A stretch of DNA of 45,301 bases, taken from assembly GCA_022510865.1 (NCBI GenBank), contig JAFLSQ010000014.1, positions 1 to 45,301 on the forward strand. Direction: 5' to 3'. Below, one piece after another: positions 22,631-31,883 of this stretch; within the stretch, counting starts at the first letter, position 1, and each line of letters opens with the position of its first letter. Source of the DNA: Treponema sp. (GTDB lineage Bacteria; Spirochaetota; Spirochaetia; Treponematales; Treponemataceae). Under the pieces are notes generated by a model that did no database searches, was not told where the DNA came from, and saw only the letters and a program-made list of their open reading frames with translations. The position numbers and the translations under genes were made by a program.

Positions 22631-24322
22631 ATGAAACTGATTGAGCAGCACGGCGACCAAATCAGGCTGAATTCTCATCTGGATGAGTATTCGTTCGGAA
22701 AGACAAATTATGAGACAATCCTTGCGCAGGAAGGGCTTTTCTGGAACGGCGAGGATTTTGAGCCTTGGTCGTTCGATGATGTTCAGTCCCTGAATGTTGA
22801 CGGCAAACCCGAGCGGATTGTCTTTTACTGCGGGAAAAATCCGCTGGGAGACGGCGCAAGGACGCTACAGGATTTTCTTTCTGACGGCGGGCCGGATGCG
22901 CTTGCGGCGGCAAAAGCCGTCTGCCAGATGCTCACCCAGGCCGCGAAAGATGGCGAGAGCGTGCCCGTCGCAGGTGCGGGCGGCATTCTTGTGAGCGTGA
23001 GCGGCAATCAGAAGAAAGTGCTTTTTTTGCCCGAGCAGCTTTTCAAGTACGCGGCGAACGCTCTCTCTGCCGAGGAGCGCACACAGGCAAACGACGGCTG
23101 GACAAATCAGTCTGTGCACGGACTGCCGGCCATCTGCTTCCTGCGCGCATCGGTTGTCTACGCGCTGCTCGCAAAGAGACTGCCCTACCCCGCCACAAAC
23201 CCGGAGGAGCGCAACGCCGATATTCTTGACCGCAACTTTCTTCCGCTGGAACTCTGCGTGCAGGGCGTGGACGCGAATCTTGCGGTGAGCGTGAACAAAG
23301 CTCTCAAACTGAATGCGAACCTTGTGAGCGTGCCCGGAAAAAAACGGCGAGGAAAATCCAGCGAGGATTTGATGCCCGACCCGGATTTTCCGACCGAGCT
23401 TCTGGACGCGGCTTTCTCTCTTGCGCAGAGCAAGCCCGCCGCAGACAACGATTTTGATGCGAAAGTCGCGGCATATAAAAAATCACAGGCATCAAGAATA
23501 AAGGCAAGCCGGGGAATCAGAAGAAATTCTTCAATCATCATAACAGCGGCGGTTGTCGCACTCGTGCTTTTTCTAATCACGTCGAACACAATCAAAATCA
23601 GGAACGATGAATTCACCACGACGGGCCTTACATCCGTCCAGACAATCCAGGGATTCTTTCAGGGAATCAACTCAAAAAGCACCACGCAGCTGATGAATTT
23701 TGTGAGCGGAAAGACTCCGCAGCGTTCCGTTGATGTCGTCAGCCAGATTTATGTGATGCACAAGCAGCGTCTTGCATACAATCACGACAACGGCTATGCA
23801 TCGCCAACGGTCTGGCTTTTTCTTGCCACGAACGAGGAGCAATGGCAGAAAACCGGACTTTACGGCGTGACCGGGCTTGCGGTGGACGGCGTTCCGCTTG
23901 ACCTTGACCTTGAGCTTCACAAAAAAAACGAGAGGATTCCGCCGGTGACGCAGGAGAACGGCGCAACGTTAAAAAACGGCGATGTCACAACGCACACTGC
24001 CGATTATTTTCTGCTTCACACAGAAGGCGAGGATTTCAGTTTTGTGGTGGAGAAAATCCATGAGATTTTCACGCTCACTTATAAAAAGAACCGCTGGGTA
24101 ATCACAGACATGGAAACGCAGAGCGAGGTTCTGCGCGTGAGCACAAAGGCTTTCAAGGCGGATTACTGGGCCGCACTCAAAGACAACAACCGCGATGTGC
24201 TCAAGGCCGTCTCGCAGCTGCGCAAAAAATACGAGTGGCTTCCGTCAGACAGCGCGATGCAGGCAGAATACGACGCTCAGATTTACGCGCTCACACATCC
24301 GCTGGAGGCAATGGGATTTTAG
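22631..24322 (+). CDS. Uncharacterised single-pass membrane protein linked to hflKC, possible pseudokinase fold
   Basis: A 563-residue protein in the hflKC operon (22-base gap, AGAGGCG ribosome site). Residues about 1-270 are soluble, then one membrane segment (about 302-320, IIITAAVVALVLFLIT), then about 240 extracytoplasmic residues with no domain I know. In the N-terminal part, GGILVSVSGNQKKVLFLPEQLF and ASVVYALLAKRLPYPATNPEERNADILD recall the catalytic/activation region and the C-lobe of protein kinases, but the DFG and APE landmarks are absent, so at most it is a pseudokinase. The fold call is weak and inferred. Cotranscription with hflKC suggests a role in the same membrane quality-control system. 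Confidence 0.7.
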   Translation: MKLIEQHGDQIRLNSHLDEYSFGKTNYETILAQEGLFWNGEDFEPWSFDDVQSLNVDGKPERIVFYCGKNPLGDGARTLQDFLSDGGPDALAAAKAVCQMLTQAAKDGESVPVAGAGGILVSVSGNQKKVLFLPEQLFKYAANALSAEERTQANDGWTNQSVHGLPAICFLRASVVYALLAKRLPYPATNPEERNADILDRNFLPLELCVQGVDANLAVSVNKALKLNANLVSVPGKKRRGKSSEDLMPDPDFPTELLDAAFSLAQSKPAADNDFDAKVAAYKKSQASRIKASRGIRRNSSIIITAAVVALVLFLITSNTIKIRNDEFTTTGLTSVQTIQGFFQGINSKSTTQLMNFVSGKTPQRSVDVVSQIYVMHKQRLAYNHDNGYASPTVWLFLATNEEQWQKTGLYGVTGLAVDGVPLDLDLELHKKNERIPPVTQENGATLKNGDVTTHTADYFLLHTEGEDFSFVVEKIHEIFTLTYKKNRWVITDMETQSEVLRVSTKAFKADYWAALKDNNRDVLKAVSQLRKKYEWLPSDSAMQAEYDAQIYALTHPLEAMGF

Positions 24323-24328
24323 AGGCAG

Positions 24329-24345
24329 GCGGAAAATCCGCTTTT
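24329..24345 (+). terminator. Possible weak terminator after the hflKC operon
   Basis: GCGGA-aaa-TCCGC (24329-24333, 24337-24341) followed by TTTT. The stem is only 5 bp, so it may be an attenuator before the peptide-transport operon. Confidence 0.35.
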
Positions 24346-24420
24346 CTCTGCACCAAGGCGGGCAATCCGCAAAAACAAGAATTTCACCTGATTTTTAATG
24401 CAGAAACCCGCATTTTCACG

Positions 24421-24426
24421 TATAAT
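24421..24426 (+). promoter_or_regulatory. Possible -10 element of the peptide transport operon
   Basis: TATAAT 16 bases before the start codon of the binding-protein gene; no convincing -35 is visible. Confidence 0.4.
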
Positions 24427-24442
24427 GTGCAGAGGGTGGAAC

Positions 24443-26320
24443 ATGAGAAAAAATCTTTTTGCTTTTATGCCCGCGGCCGCGTTCATTGCCGTGGTTGCGG
24501 GATGCTACAAAGCCCCGGAAATGACGCTGGAGGAAATTTACGCCGCACGTGAGGCGGGTTTCAGCGAGATTCTTGAGAAGACGGTGAGCCGTCCAAAAAC
24601 AACGGACGATTTTACGCCCGGAATTCCCGGCGGCACTTGGTACACGTCAATCAGCGGAGACCCCAAAAGTTTCAATATGCTGATTGCGGAAAGTGACAGC
24701 GAGACAAACGGGGTCATCGCGCCGCTGACAATCGCGCTAGCAGACTACGACATAAACAACCGCACATGGAAAGCGCAGGCCGCAAGCTTTGAAATCACAA
24801 CTTTTGAGGACACGGGCAGGCTGGACATCACTTATACTCTGCGTGATGATTTATACTGGGATTTTTATGAGGATTCACGGCCGCGCGTTAAAATCACCAG
24901 TGATGACGTGATTTTCTGGTACGATGAGATTCAGGGCGATGTTGAGTGCGGCTCATCGGCATACAACGGCCAGTTTATGGAGAACAGGAACGGCGAATGG
25001 GAGCACATAGACATTGAGCGGATTGACGACCGCAGTTTTGTCTTTCATTTTCCCAACATCGTGGCGGAGCCGGTTCTGTCATCAAACATGAGTTTTGCGC
25101 CCGCTTTCATTTACCGTCCGGCAAAGCAGAGCGGCGGCGCGGACGCGGTCAAAAAACTGCTCACAGTCGCAACAGACCCAAAGACAATCCCTTCGTGCGG
25201 CCCGTATTTTCTTACGGAATACACGCCCGGGCAGCGGCTCGTTTACAAGCGCAACCCCAACTACTGGGAGAAAGACGCGAACGGCGAGAATCATTATTAC
25301 CCGGAAGAGCGCGTTGCCCAGATTATCGGGAACAACAACACCGCGTACCTGCTTTTCACGCAGGGCAAACTGGAGGCTTACGGCCCTCCCCCAGAGGAGC
25401 TTGACGAGGTTGTTGAGAACGCGCGCAACGCTTTTGAGGCGGACGGCACACCGCTCAAACATCAGGGTAAAAAAGGATACACAGTCTTCAATTCTGACGG
25501 CGGAATGAACGCCCCGTTCTGGAGCTTCAATCAGAATCCGCAGAACAAGGATGAGCCGTACTTTGAATGGTTCACAGACAAACTTTTCCGCCAGGCAATG
25601 AGCTGCCTTCTGAACCGCGAGCGGATAATCCAGCAGACTTACAGAGGGCTTGGCGCGCCCATGCTCTCATTTTTCCCCGAGACGAACAAATATTTTGATG
25701 AGAAGATTACCCTGCAATATGTCTTTGACCACGAGCACGCCCGCGCGCTTTTGGAGCAGGCCGGCTTCTCAAAGCGCGACGACGGATTTCTGTACGACCG
25801 CAAAGGCCGCAAAGTCACTTTTGACCTGACAATCCAGAGCGCGAGCACCCAGATGTCAGATATAGCGCAGATAATCGTTGATGAGTGCAAAAAAGAGGGC
25901 ATCACAGTGATTCCGCGCCCTACGGATTTTCAGAAACTTGTTGACCAGCTCATGGACAGCTACGACTGGCAGTCCGTGATTATAGGACTTGGAGGCGGCG
26001 CAACGTTCCCCACGCAGGGAAGCAACGTCTGGGTCAGTGACGGAAACCTTCATCTGTGGTATCCGCTGCAAGCGTCCCCGGCAACAGACTGGGAAGCCCG
26101 CGTCGATTATCTTTACCACAAGGCAAGCTGCATAACAGATTACGATGAGGCAAAACCTTACTGGGATGAATATCAGTCCATATTTCTGGAGCAGTGCCCA
26201 ATAATCTACCTTACACGCGGACGCAGTTTCATGGCGCTGCAAAACCGCTGGAGCATGGACAATGTTTACTACGACAACAAAAACGGCGCGACGACAGACT
26301 ACATCTATCTGGCGCAATAA
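24443..26320 (+). CDS. Oligopeptide ABC transporter substrate-binding lipoprotein (SBP family 5)
   Basis: A 625-residue periplasmic binding protein. Lipoprotein signal MRKNLFAFMPAAAFIAVVAG with Cys21. Family-5 (OppA/DppA) features: PGGTWYTSISGDPKSFNMLI at the mature N-terminus, DITYTLRDDLYWDF, ITSDDVIFWYDEI, YTPGQRLVYKRNPNYWEKD, and DKLFRQAMSCLLNRERIIQQTYRGLGAPMLSFFPETNKYFD. It captures peptides (or a related ligand) for the DppB-CD-F importer downstream. AGGGTGG 4-5 bases before ATG 24443 fixes the start; an upstream in-frame ATG at 24398 precedes the -10 and was rejected. First gene of the operon running to 30447. Confidence 0.92.
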   Translation: MRKNLFAFMPAAAFIAVVAGCYKAPEMTLEEIYAAREAGFSEILEKTVSRPKTTDDFTPGIPGGTWYTSISGDPKSFNMLIAESDSETNGVIAPLTIALADYDINNRTWKAQAASFEITTFEDTGRLDITYTLRDDLYWDFYEDSRPRVKITSDDVIFWYDEIQGDVECGSSAYNGQFMENRNGEWEHIDIERIDDRSFVFHFPNIVAEPVLSSNMSFAPAFIYRPAKQSGGADAVKKLLTVATDPKTIPSCGPYFLTEYTPGQRLVYKRNPNYWEKDANGENHYYPEERVAQIIGNNNTAYLLFTQGKLEAYGPPPEELDEVVENARNAFEADGTPLKHQGKKGYTVFNSDGGMNAPFWSFNQNPQNKDEPYFEWFTDKLFRQAMSCLLNRERIIQQTYRGLGAPMLSFFPETNKYFDEKITLQYVFDHEHARALLEQAGFSKRDDGFLYDRKGRKVTFDLTIQSASTQMSDIAQIIVDECKKEGITVIPRPTDFQKLVDQLMDSYDWQSVIIGLGGGATFPTQGSNVWVSDGNLHLWYPLQASPATDWEARVDYLYHKASCITDYDEAKPYWDEYQSIFLEQCPIIYLTRGRSFMALQNRWSMDNVYYDNKNGATTDYIYLAQ

Positions 26321-26341
26321 AATCAGATTGAGGAAATAAAA

Positions 26342-27493
26342 ATGCCCACAATTTTCAGAAAAACATACAGCACGCTCACTTTTCCGTGGCGGACGTTCAG
26401 AAAGAAAGCCCCGCTCACATCGTTCATCACAGGCAGAATTCTCACAATGATTGTCATACTTTTTGTTCTTGGATGGGCGCTCTTTGCGCTGATGGAGCTT
26501 GCCCCGGGAGACATAGTTGACCAGATGGTTCAGCAGCAGCTGATGAGCCAGACAGACAGCGGCCCCGGCGGAGCAGGCAATTCAGGCGGCACAGCATCAG
26601 GAACAGGCGGAGGAGCCGGCACGGCAGGAAATTCCAAGGACTCCGTTTACACGCAGGAGCAGCTTGCCAGAATGCGCGCAGAAATGGGGCTTGACCAGCC
26701 GTTCACAGTGCAGTATTTCAGATGGCTCAAGCGCGTGATAATCCACCACGACCTGGGAGTCTCGCTCATCTCAAAAGCGCCGGTGAGCTTCCTCATAAAA
26801 AGCAGAATCATCAACTCTCTGATTCTGAACCTCATCTCGCTGATTTTCATCACCGCGTTCTCGTTCTTGCTCGGCATTTATTTCTCCAGCAAGGCGGGCA
26901 CGCGCATTGACGTTGGCGCGACCTTCTTCGCGCTGTTTTTCCACGCCTTCCCGGGAATCCTCCTGCTCATTCTGTTCCAGCTTTTCGCGTCAGTCACAAA
27001 ACTTTTCCCAGTGACAGCGTACCCCAACTTTCCGTTCTCAGAATCGCCCTTAAAATTCACGTTCAGTTACGCCCATCACGTTTTTCTGCCGCTGCTCTCG
27101 GCATTCTTTGGCGGAATCGGTGGCACAATGCGGATGGTACGCTCAACAATGCTGGATCAGATGGGAATGCCCTACATCATGGCTCTGCGCTCACGCGGAA
27201 TAAGCGAGCGGCGCATTTATCTGAACCATGCGTTCCGCAACACGCTCAACCCGTACATAACAGGAAGCGCGAATCTTCTGGCGGGGCTTTTCTCAGGCTC
27301 TCTCGTCCTTGAAATCATTTTCGCGTACCCCGGAATCGGCAGGCTGATGTATGACGCCGTGATGCAGCAGGATGTGAACCTCGTTCTTGCGAACAATATG
27401 TTCATATCCGCTCTTGTGCTTGCCGGAATGACAATCTCTGATATTCTGCTCGCTCTGGTAGACCCCAGAATCCGATACGGAAAAGAAGCCTGA
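26342..27493 (+). CDS. dppB: Peptide ABC transporter permease, DppB/OppB type
   Basis: A 383-residue inner-membrane permease. First membrane segment (TGRILTMIVILFVLGWALFALMELAPGDIV) carries the typical RILxxIxxLFVxxxLxFxLxxxxPGD start. A periplasmic loop follows that is unusually long and Gly-rich (about 70-100, a run of Gly/Ala/Ser/Thr), then QLARMRAEMGLDQPFTVQYFRW, five further membrane segments and the EAA-like coupling loop ALRSRGISERRIYLNHAFRN. GAGGA lies 7 bases before ATG 26342; the binding-protein gene ends 21 bases upstream. Works with the DppC-D fusion. Confidence 0.92.
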   Translation: MPTIFRKTYSTLTFPWRTFRKKAPLTSFITGRILTMIVILFVLGWALFALMELAPGDIVDQMVQQQLMSQTDSGPGGAGNSGGTASGTGGGAGTAGNSKDSVYTQEQLARMRAEMGLDQPFTVQYFRWLKRVIIHHDLGVSLISKAPVSFLIKSRIINSLILNLISLIFITAFSFLLGIYFSSKAGTRIDVGATFFALFFHAFPGILLLILFQLFASVTKLFPVTAYPNFPFSESPLKFTFSYAHHVFLPLLSAFFGGIGGTMRMVRSTMLDQMGMPYIMALRSRGISERRIYLNHAFRNTLNPYITGSANLLAGLFSGSLVLEIIFAYPGIGRLMYDAVMQQDVNLVLANNMFISALVLAGMTISDILLALVDPRIRYGKEA

Positions 27494-27509
27494 TTTTTTG
27501 GAGTTAAAG

Positions 27510-29480
27510 ATGAAAAGATTTTTGCGATATTTAAAGACAAGGCCGCTCGCGCTCATCTCGCTTGCCGTGATTCTGTTTCTCTATCTTTTTATGATTTTCG
27601 CGGAGTTCGTCGCGCCATATCCGCCCACCAAGATTTTTGAGGAGGACACATTCCACCCCGCGAATCTGGAGCTTACATCAAAAGGACTTTCTGCCCGCGA
27701 GTACAGGGTGCTGAGTCCAATCACATGGCGGTACGCAAAAGTAAAAGGGCTTTCCCACAAAGTGAGCTTTTTTGTGAAGGGCGAGCCGTACAAACTGATG
27801 GGGCTGATTCCCTGCCAGCGTCATCTTTTCGGCACAAAACCCGATTCAAAGACCGGCGAAGTCTACCCAATCTTCCTTTTTGGAGCGGATAACCTTGGCC
27901 GCGATTTATTCAGCCGCATGGTCTACGGCAGCCGCATATCGCTCACAATCGGCTTTGTGGCAAGCGCGGTCTCGCTGATTCTTGCAATGCTGCTCGGCGG
28001 CATCGCTGGCTATTACGGCGGCGCGGCAGACTGGACTGTAATGCGCCTGAGCGAATTCTTCATGCTCATTCCGGGTCTCTATCTGATTCTCTTTCTGCGC
28101 TCTCTTCTGAACACAAAAATGGACAGCGGAACATCCTACATGATTATCACGCTGATTCTCTCGCTCGTAGGGTGGCCGGGAAGCGCGAGGACACTGCGCG
28201 GAATGATTCACGCGCTCAAACGCGAGGAATTCGTGCAGGACGCCGCGCTGGAGGGCGTTCCGTCCGTCACAATCATTTTCTCGCACATAATCCCGCAGCT
28301 CGCAAGCATCCTGATTGTAAGCACAACGCTCGCAGTTCCGGGCTTCATTATGAGCGAGACAACGCTCTCTTACCTGGGGCTTGGAATCGCCGACCCCGCC
28401 GTAAGCTGGGGCTCGCTCATCAACCGCGACATCTCAACGCTAAGCAACCTCAAGCATTTTCCGTGGCTTCTAACGCCGGTCTGGGTTCTGCTCGCCGTCA
28501 CGCTTGCGTTCAACTTTCTGGGGGATGCCCTGCGCGACTATTTTGACCCATACCACACAGTTTTCCCGACATGGAAGCGTCAGAAAATTGAGGCGCAGAT
28601 TCAGGCGCAAAAATCGGATGATTTAAAAACTGCCGCCAAAACCATCACCCAGCCAGACAAAAATGCGTTCCTGCAAGTCCAGGACCTTTCGGTTTTCTTT
28701 GCGATTCTTCGCGGAAACGAGCAGATTAACTTCCAGAGCGTAAAAGGCGTGTCGTTCTCAATGCAAAAAGGCGAGATTCTTGGCATTGTGGGCGAGAGCG
28801 GAAGCGGCAAAACCGTGACCACCACCGCAATCCCGGCACTCCTGCCGCCCAACGCCTATGTCTACGGCAAGATTTTCATGGAAGGCACGGAGCTTACATC
28901 GCTTGGCCAGAGCGGGCTTCGCGCATACCGCGGCAAAAAAATCGGATTGATTTTGCAGGAGCCGGGCCGCTCATTCGACCCGTTGCAGAACATAGGAAGC
29001 GCGTTTTTTGAGACACTGCGCAACTCAAACCCGCAGATTACAAAAGAGGAGGCCGCAAGTCAGGCAGTGAGGCTTCTGGACGAGGTGGGGCTTCCAAATC
29101 CAAAGGAACGCCTGAAGAATTTTCCGCACCAGTTCAGCGGAGGACAGCTCCAGAGAATCGGGATTGCGCTCGCGCTGTCGCAGGGCTGCGAGCTTCTGAT
29201 TGCCGACGAGCCGACCACCGCGCTTGACGTGACAATCCAGGCGCAGATAATCAGCCTGCTGGCAAAACTGCGCCAGACCCGCAACCTCTCAATCATTTTC
29301 ATAAGCCACAACATAGACCTTGTGGCGGATTTATGCGACCGGATTCTTGTGATGCACAACGGCCTGATTGTGGAGCAGGGAACGGCCAGAGAAATCATAG
29401 AGAATCCTTGCGATGACTACACAAAAAAACTGATTGCCGCCCGCCCAAGGTTCGGCACGCACTACACGCAGGAGGCGTAA
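27510..29480 (+). CDS. Peptide ABC transporter fusion: DppC permease joined to DppD ATPase
   Basis: A 656-residue protein joining two normally separate subunits. Residues about 1-360 are a DppC/OppC permease: N-terminal TM (LALISLAVILFLYLFMIFAEF), FGADNLGRDLFSRMVYGSRISL, coupling loop ALEGVPSVTIIFSHIIPQL and the end LNFLGDALRDYFDP. Residues about 390-650 are a DppD/OppD ATPase: Walker A GESGSGKT, Q-loop QEPGRSFDPLQ, signature FSGGQLQRIGIALAL, Walker B LLIADEPTTALD, H-loop FISHNIDLV. A charged linker (KRQKIEAQIQAQKSDDLKTA) joins them. The DppD-typical Cys-rich C-terminal extension is missing; the protein ends 20 residues after the H-loop strand. GGAG 6 bases before ATG 27510 fixes the start; no stop or frameshift lies between the halves. 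Confidence 0.92.
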   Translation: MKRFLRYLKTRPLALISLAVILFLYLFMIFAEFVAPYPPTKIFEEDTFHPANLELTSKGLSAREYRVLSPITWRYAKVKGLSHKVSFFVKGEPYKLMGLIPCQRHLFGTKPDSKTGEVYPIFLFGADNLGRDLFSRMVYGSRISLTIGFVASAVSLILAMLLGGIAGYYGGAADWTVMRLSEFFMLIPGLYLILFLRSLLNTKMDSGTSYMIITLILSLVGWPGSARTLRGMIHALKREEFVQDAALEGVPSVTIIFSHIIPQLASILIVSTTLAVPGFIMSETTLSYLGLGIADPAVSWGSLINRDISTLSNLKHFPWLLTPVWVLLAVTLAFNFLGDALRDYFDPYHTVFPTWKRQKIEAQIQAQKSDDLKTAAKTITQPDKNAFLQVQDLSVFFAILRGNEQINFQSVKGVSFSMQKGEILGIVGESGSGKTVTTTAIPALLPPNAYVYGKIFMEGTELTSLGQSGLRAYRGKKIGLILQEPGRSFDPLQNIGSAFFETLRNSNPQITKEEAASQAVRLLDEVGLPNPKERLKNFPHQFSGGQLQRIGIALALSQGCELLIADEPTTALDVTIQAQIISLLAKLRQTRNLSIIFISHNIDLVADLCDRILVMHNGLIVEQGTAREIIENPCDDYTKKLIAARPRFGTHYTQEA

Positions 29481-29481
29481 C

Positions 29482-30447
29482 ATGGACTATATTTTGCAGG
29501 CACAGAATCTTTCCAAGCAGTTCTCTCTGGACGCAGGATTTTTTGCCAAGGCGAACCAGCAGGTCTTTGCCGTGAATGACGTTTCGTTCGGCATAGAGCG
29601 CGGAAAAACCTACGGGCTTGTGGGCGAGAGCGGCTGCGGAAAAACCACCACCGCCCGCATGATGATTCGGATGTACAAAGCAGACGACGGGAAAATCCTT
29701 TACAAAGCGGATGAGAACGCCATGCCGCAGGACATTCAGGCCTTCAACCGCGGGGAGCTTAAATCATACCGCGAGAAAGTAAAATACGTCTTTCAGGACC
29801 CCGCGCGCTCGCTGAACCCCAGAAAAACGATTTTTGATGTCCTGACCGCAAGCTACAGATACTCGTCGCTGTGGCCGGGAAAGCAGGAGGCAATGGAGCA
29901 GGCCGCAACGCTCATGGAAGAAGTGGGGCTCAGCCATCAGGATTTGGAGAAGCGTCCGTCCGAGTTTTCCGGCGGGCAGAGGCAGAGAATCTCAATAGCG
30001 CGCGCCCTCATAATGAGGCCGCAGGTTGTATTCTGCGACGAGGTTGTGAGCGCGCTTGATGCCACAGTCCAAAGCCAGATTCTCCGGCTTCTGCTTGAGG
30101 TGCGCCAGAAACGCGGAATCTCCTATCTTTTTATAGCCCACGATTTGCGTGTCTCGTGCTGGTTCTGCGACATAATAGGCGTAATGTACCGGGGAATGCT
30201 TGTGGAGGAAGCGCCGGCAATCACCCTGCACAAGAACGCCGCACATCCGTACACGCAGATGCTTTTTGCAGACAGCAGTTTTTCCGGCATAAGGCAGAGA
30301 GGCGAGGTAAAGACCGCGCTGGAGAACCTGCGCTCCTGCCCGTTCGCGCACCGCTGCCCAAAGGCGCAGGAAATCTGCAAGACCAGCATACCAACATGGC
30401 AGGACTGCGGGGATAATCACAAAGTGCGCTGTTATTTTGCAGGATAA
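29482..30447 (+). CDS. dppF: Peptide ABC transporter ATP-binding protein, DppF/OppF type
   Basis: A 321-residue ATPase, partner of the DppD part of the fusion. Walker A GESGCGKT, Q-loop QDPARSLNPRKTIFDVL, signature FSGGQRQRISIARAL, Walker B VVFCDEVVSALD, H-loop FIAHDLRVS. The C-terminus carries the oligopeptide-specific Cys-rich end CPFAHRCPKAQEICKTS...CGDNHKVRCYF, the four-cysteine arrangement thought to hold an Fe-S cluster. GGAGG precedes ATG 29482, one base after the stop of the fusion gene. Last gene of the operon, followed by a terminator. Confidence 0.95.
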   Translation: MDYILQAQNLSKQFSLDAGFFAKANQQVFAVNDVSFGIERGKTYGLVGESGCGKTTTARMMIRMYKADDGKILYKADENAMPQDIQAFNRGELKSYREKVKYVFQDPARSLNPRKTIFDVLTASYRYSSLWPGKQEAMEQAATLMEEVGLSHQDLEKRPSEFSGGQRQRISIARALIMRPQVVFCDEVVSALDATVQSQILRLLLEVRQKRGISYLFIAHDLRVSCWFCDIIGVMYRGMLVEEAPAITLHKNAAHPYTQMLFADSSFSGIRQRGEVKTALENLRSCPFAHRCPKAQEICKTSIPTWQDCGDNHKVRCYFAG

Positions 30448-30503
30448 TCAGCGTTATTGCAGCGCAGTGCCCGCCAGACAACTCATGCCCCGGGCATAAA
30501 AAA

Positions 30504-30528
30504 GCCGCCCGGTTCACCGGGCGGCTTT
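30504..30528. terminator. Bidirectional terminator between dppF and the sugar-importer ATPase
   Basis: GCCGCCCGG (30504-30512) and CCGGGCGGC (30517-30525) form a 9-bp stem. On the minus strand it is followed by six T (A run 30498-30503), on the plus strand by TTT. The convergent genes end on either side. Confidence 0.85.
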
Positions 30529-30546
30529 CAGCATCAGAGTGCTAGA

Positions 30547-31668
30547 TTACCATTTCTTCTCAATCTGGTCGCAGATGTTCAGCTCACCCTCTTCCATAGA
30601 GAAGAACTTAGCCTTCTCCATGTTCGGAACAACGTTGACTGAATCGCCAAGGCGGAATTCAGCGCTCGCGGTTGTCTTTGCGATGATGGACTGACCTTTG
30701 TTGGAGACGAGGTAGAGATGTGTCTCCGCACCAAGCGGCTCCTTGTTTGTGATTTTCATCTGCATATCGTCTTTTGCGGCCGGCTTGTCAACATAAGTGA
30801 GGTCTTCCGGGCGGATACCAAAAGAGACTTCCTTGCCCACGTACTCTTTGAGAGACTTAGCCTGCTCCTCCGTTGGGTTAATCTCAAAAGAGCCCTCGTC
30901 GCAGACGATTTTTCCGTTTTTCTCCAGAACCTTAACCGTAAGGAAGTTCATTGGCGGAGTTCCGATGAAGCCCGCGACGAACTTGTTAATCGGGTTGTTG
31001 TACAGATAAAGCGGCGCACCAATCTGCTGGATAACACCGTCCTTCATAACGACGATTTTTGTACCCAAAGTCATAGCCTCAATCTGGTCGTGGGTTACGT
31101 AAATCATCGTTGCCTGCAAGCGGTTGTGCAGAGAGGCAAGCTCAGAGCGCATCGTGACGCGAAGTTTCGCATCAAGGTTAGAGAGCGGCTCATCGAACAA
31201 GAATACCTTAGGATTGCGGACGATTGCACGGCCTACCGCGACTCGCTGCCGCTGTCCTCCGGAAAGCGCCTTGGGCTTTCTGTCAAGGTACTGTGTGAGG
31301 TCAAGCTGCTTTGCCGCGTCGCGCACCCGGCGGTCAATCTCTGCCTTGTCCATCTTGCGGATTTTCAGACCGAACGCCATGTTATCATACACTGTCATGT
31401 GCGGATAAAGCGCGTAGTTCTGGAAAACCATCGCAATATCGCGGTCTTTTGGCGGAACATCGTTCATCTCAATGCCGTCAATGAAGAGTTTTCCCTCAGA
31501 AATATCCTCAAGACCTGCAATCATGCGGAGTGTCGTTGACTTTCCGCATCCGGAAGGACCTACGAAAACGCAGAATTCCTTGTCCTCAATCGTGATATTG
31601 GAATTTGTAACGGCGCGAACTCCGCCATCATAAATCTTGCCAATACCCTTAAGCTCTACTTTTGCCAT
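30547..31668 (-). CDS. Sugar ABC importer ATP-binding protein (UgpC/MsmX/MalK type), orphan
   Basis: A 373-residue ATPase of the MalK/UgpC/MsmX group. Walker A GPSGCGKST, Q-loop NYALYPHMTVYDNMAFGLK, signature LSGGQRQRVAVGRAIV, Walker B VFLFDEPLSNLDAK, H-loop VTHDQIEAMTL. Residues about 235-373 form the C-terminal OB-like regulatory domain (VSFGIRPEDL). No binding protein or permease is adjacent, as with MsmX-type ATPases shared by several sugar importers. AGGAGG precedes the ATG; TTGACT-16-TAAAAT is a promoter upstream. It should power uptake of several oligosaccharides. Confidence 0.93.
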   Translation of the reverse strand: MAKVELKGIGKIYDGGVRAVTNSNITIEDKEFCVFVGPSGCGKSTTLRMIAGLEDISEGKLFIDGIEMNDVPPKDRDIAMVFQNYALYPHMTVYDNMAFGLKIRKMDKAEIDRRVRDAAKQLDLTQYLDRKPKALSGGQRQRVAVGRAIVRNPKVFLFDEPLSNLDAKLRVTMRSELASLHNRLQATMIYVTHDQIEAMTLGTKIVVMKDGVIQQIGAPLYLYNNPINKFVAGFIGTPPMNFLTVKVLEKNGKIVCDEGSFEINPTEEQAKSLKEYVGKEVSFGIRPEDLTYVDKPAAKDDMQMKITNKEPLGAETHLYLVSNKGQSIIAKTTASAEFRLGDSVNVVPNMEKAKFFSMEEGELNICDQIEKKW

Positions 31669-31705
31669 TTATTGGCCTCCTGAATAGGGTTATATTATTA
31701 TCTTC

Positions 31706-31733
31706 ATTTTACCACAGGTTCGCAGGAAGTCAA
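31706..31733 (-). promoter_or_regulatory. Predicted promoter of the sugar-importer ATPase
   Basis: On the minus strand TTGACT (31728-31733), 16-base spacer, TAAAAT (31706-31711), 38 bases before the start codon. Confidence 0.6.
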
Positions 31734-31883
31734 TAAGGAAAATCCCAAAATGCGGATTTTTAGAACCGCGTTGCAAAATCAAACCGATTGCCCGCTTGGA
31801 CTTCCCGCCCACTGCGCCGCAAAAAAACAGGCGCACCGTGCAAGAAAAATCCGTTTTTTCCACACGGCAACGCATACCCCAGA

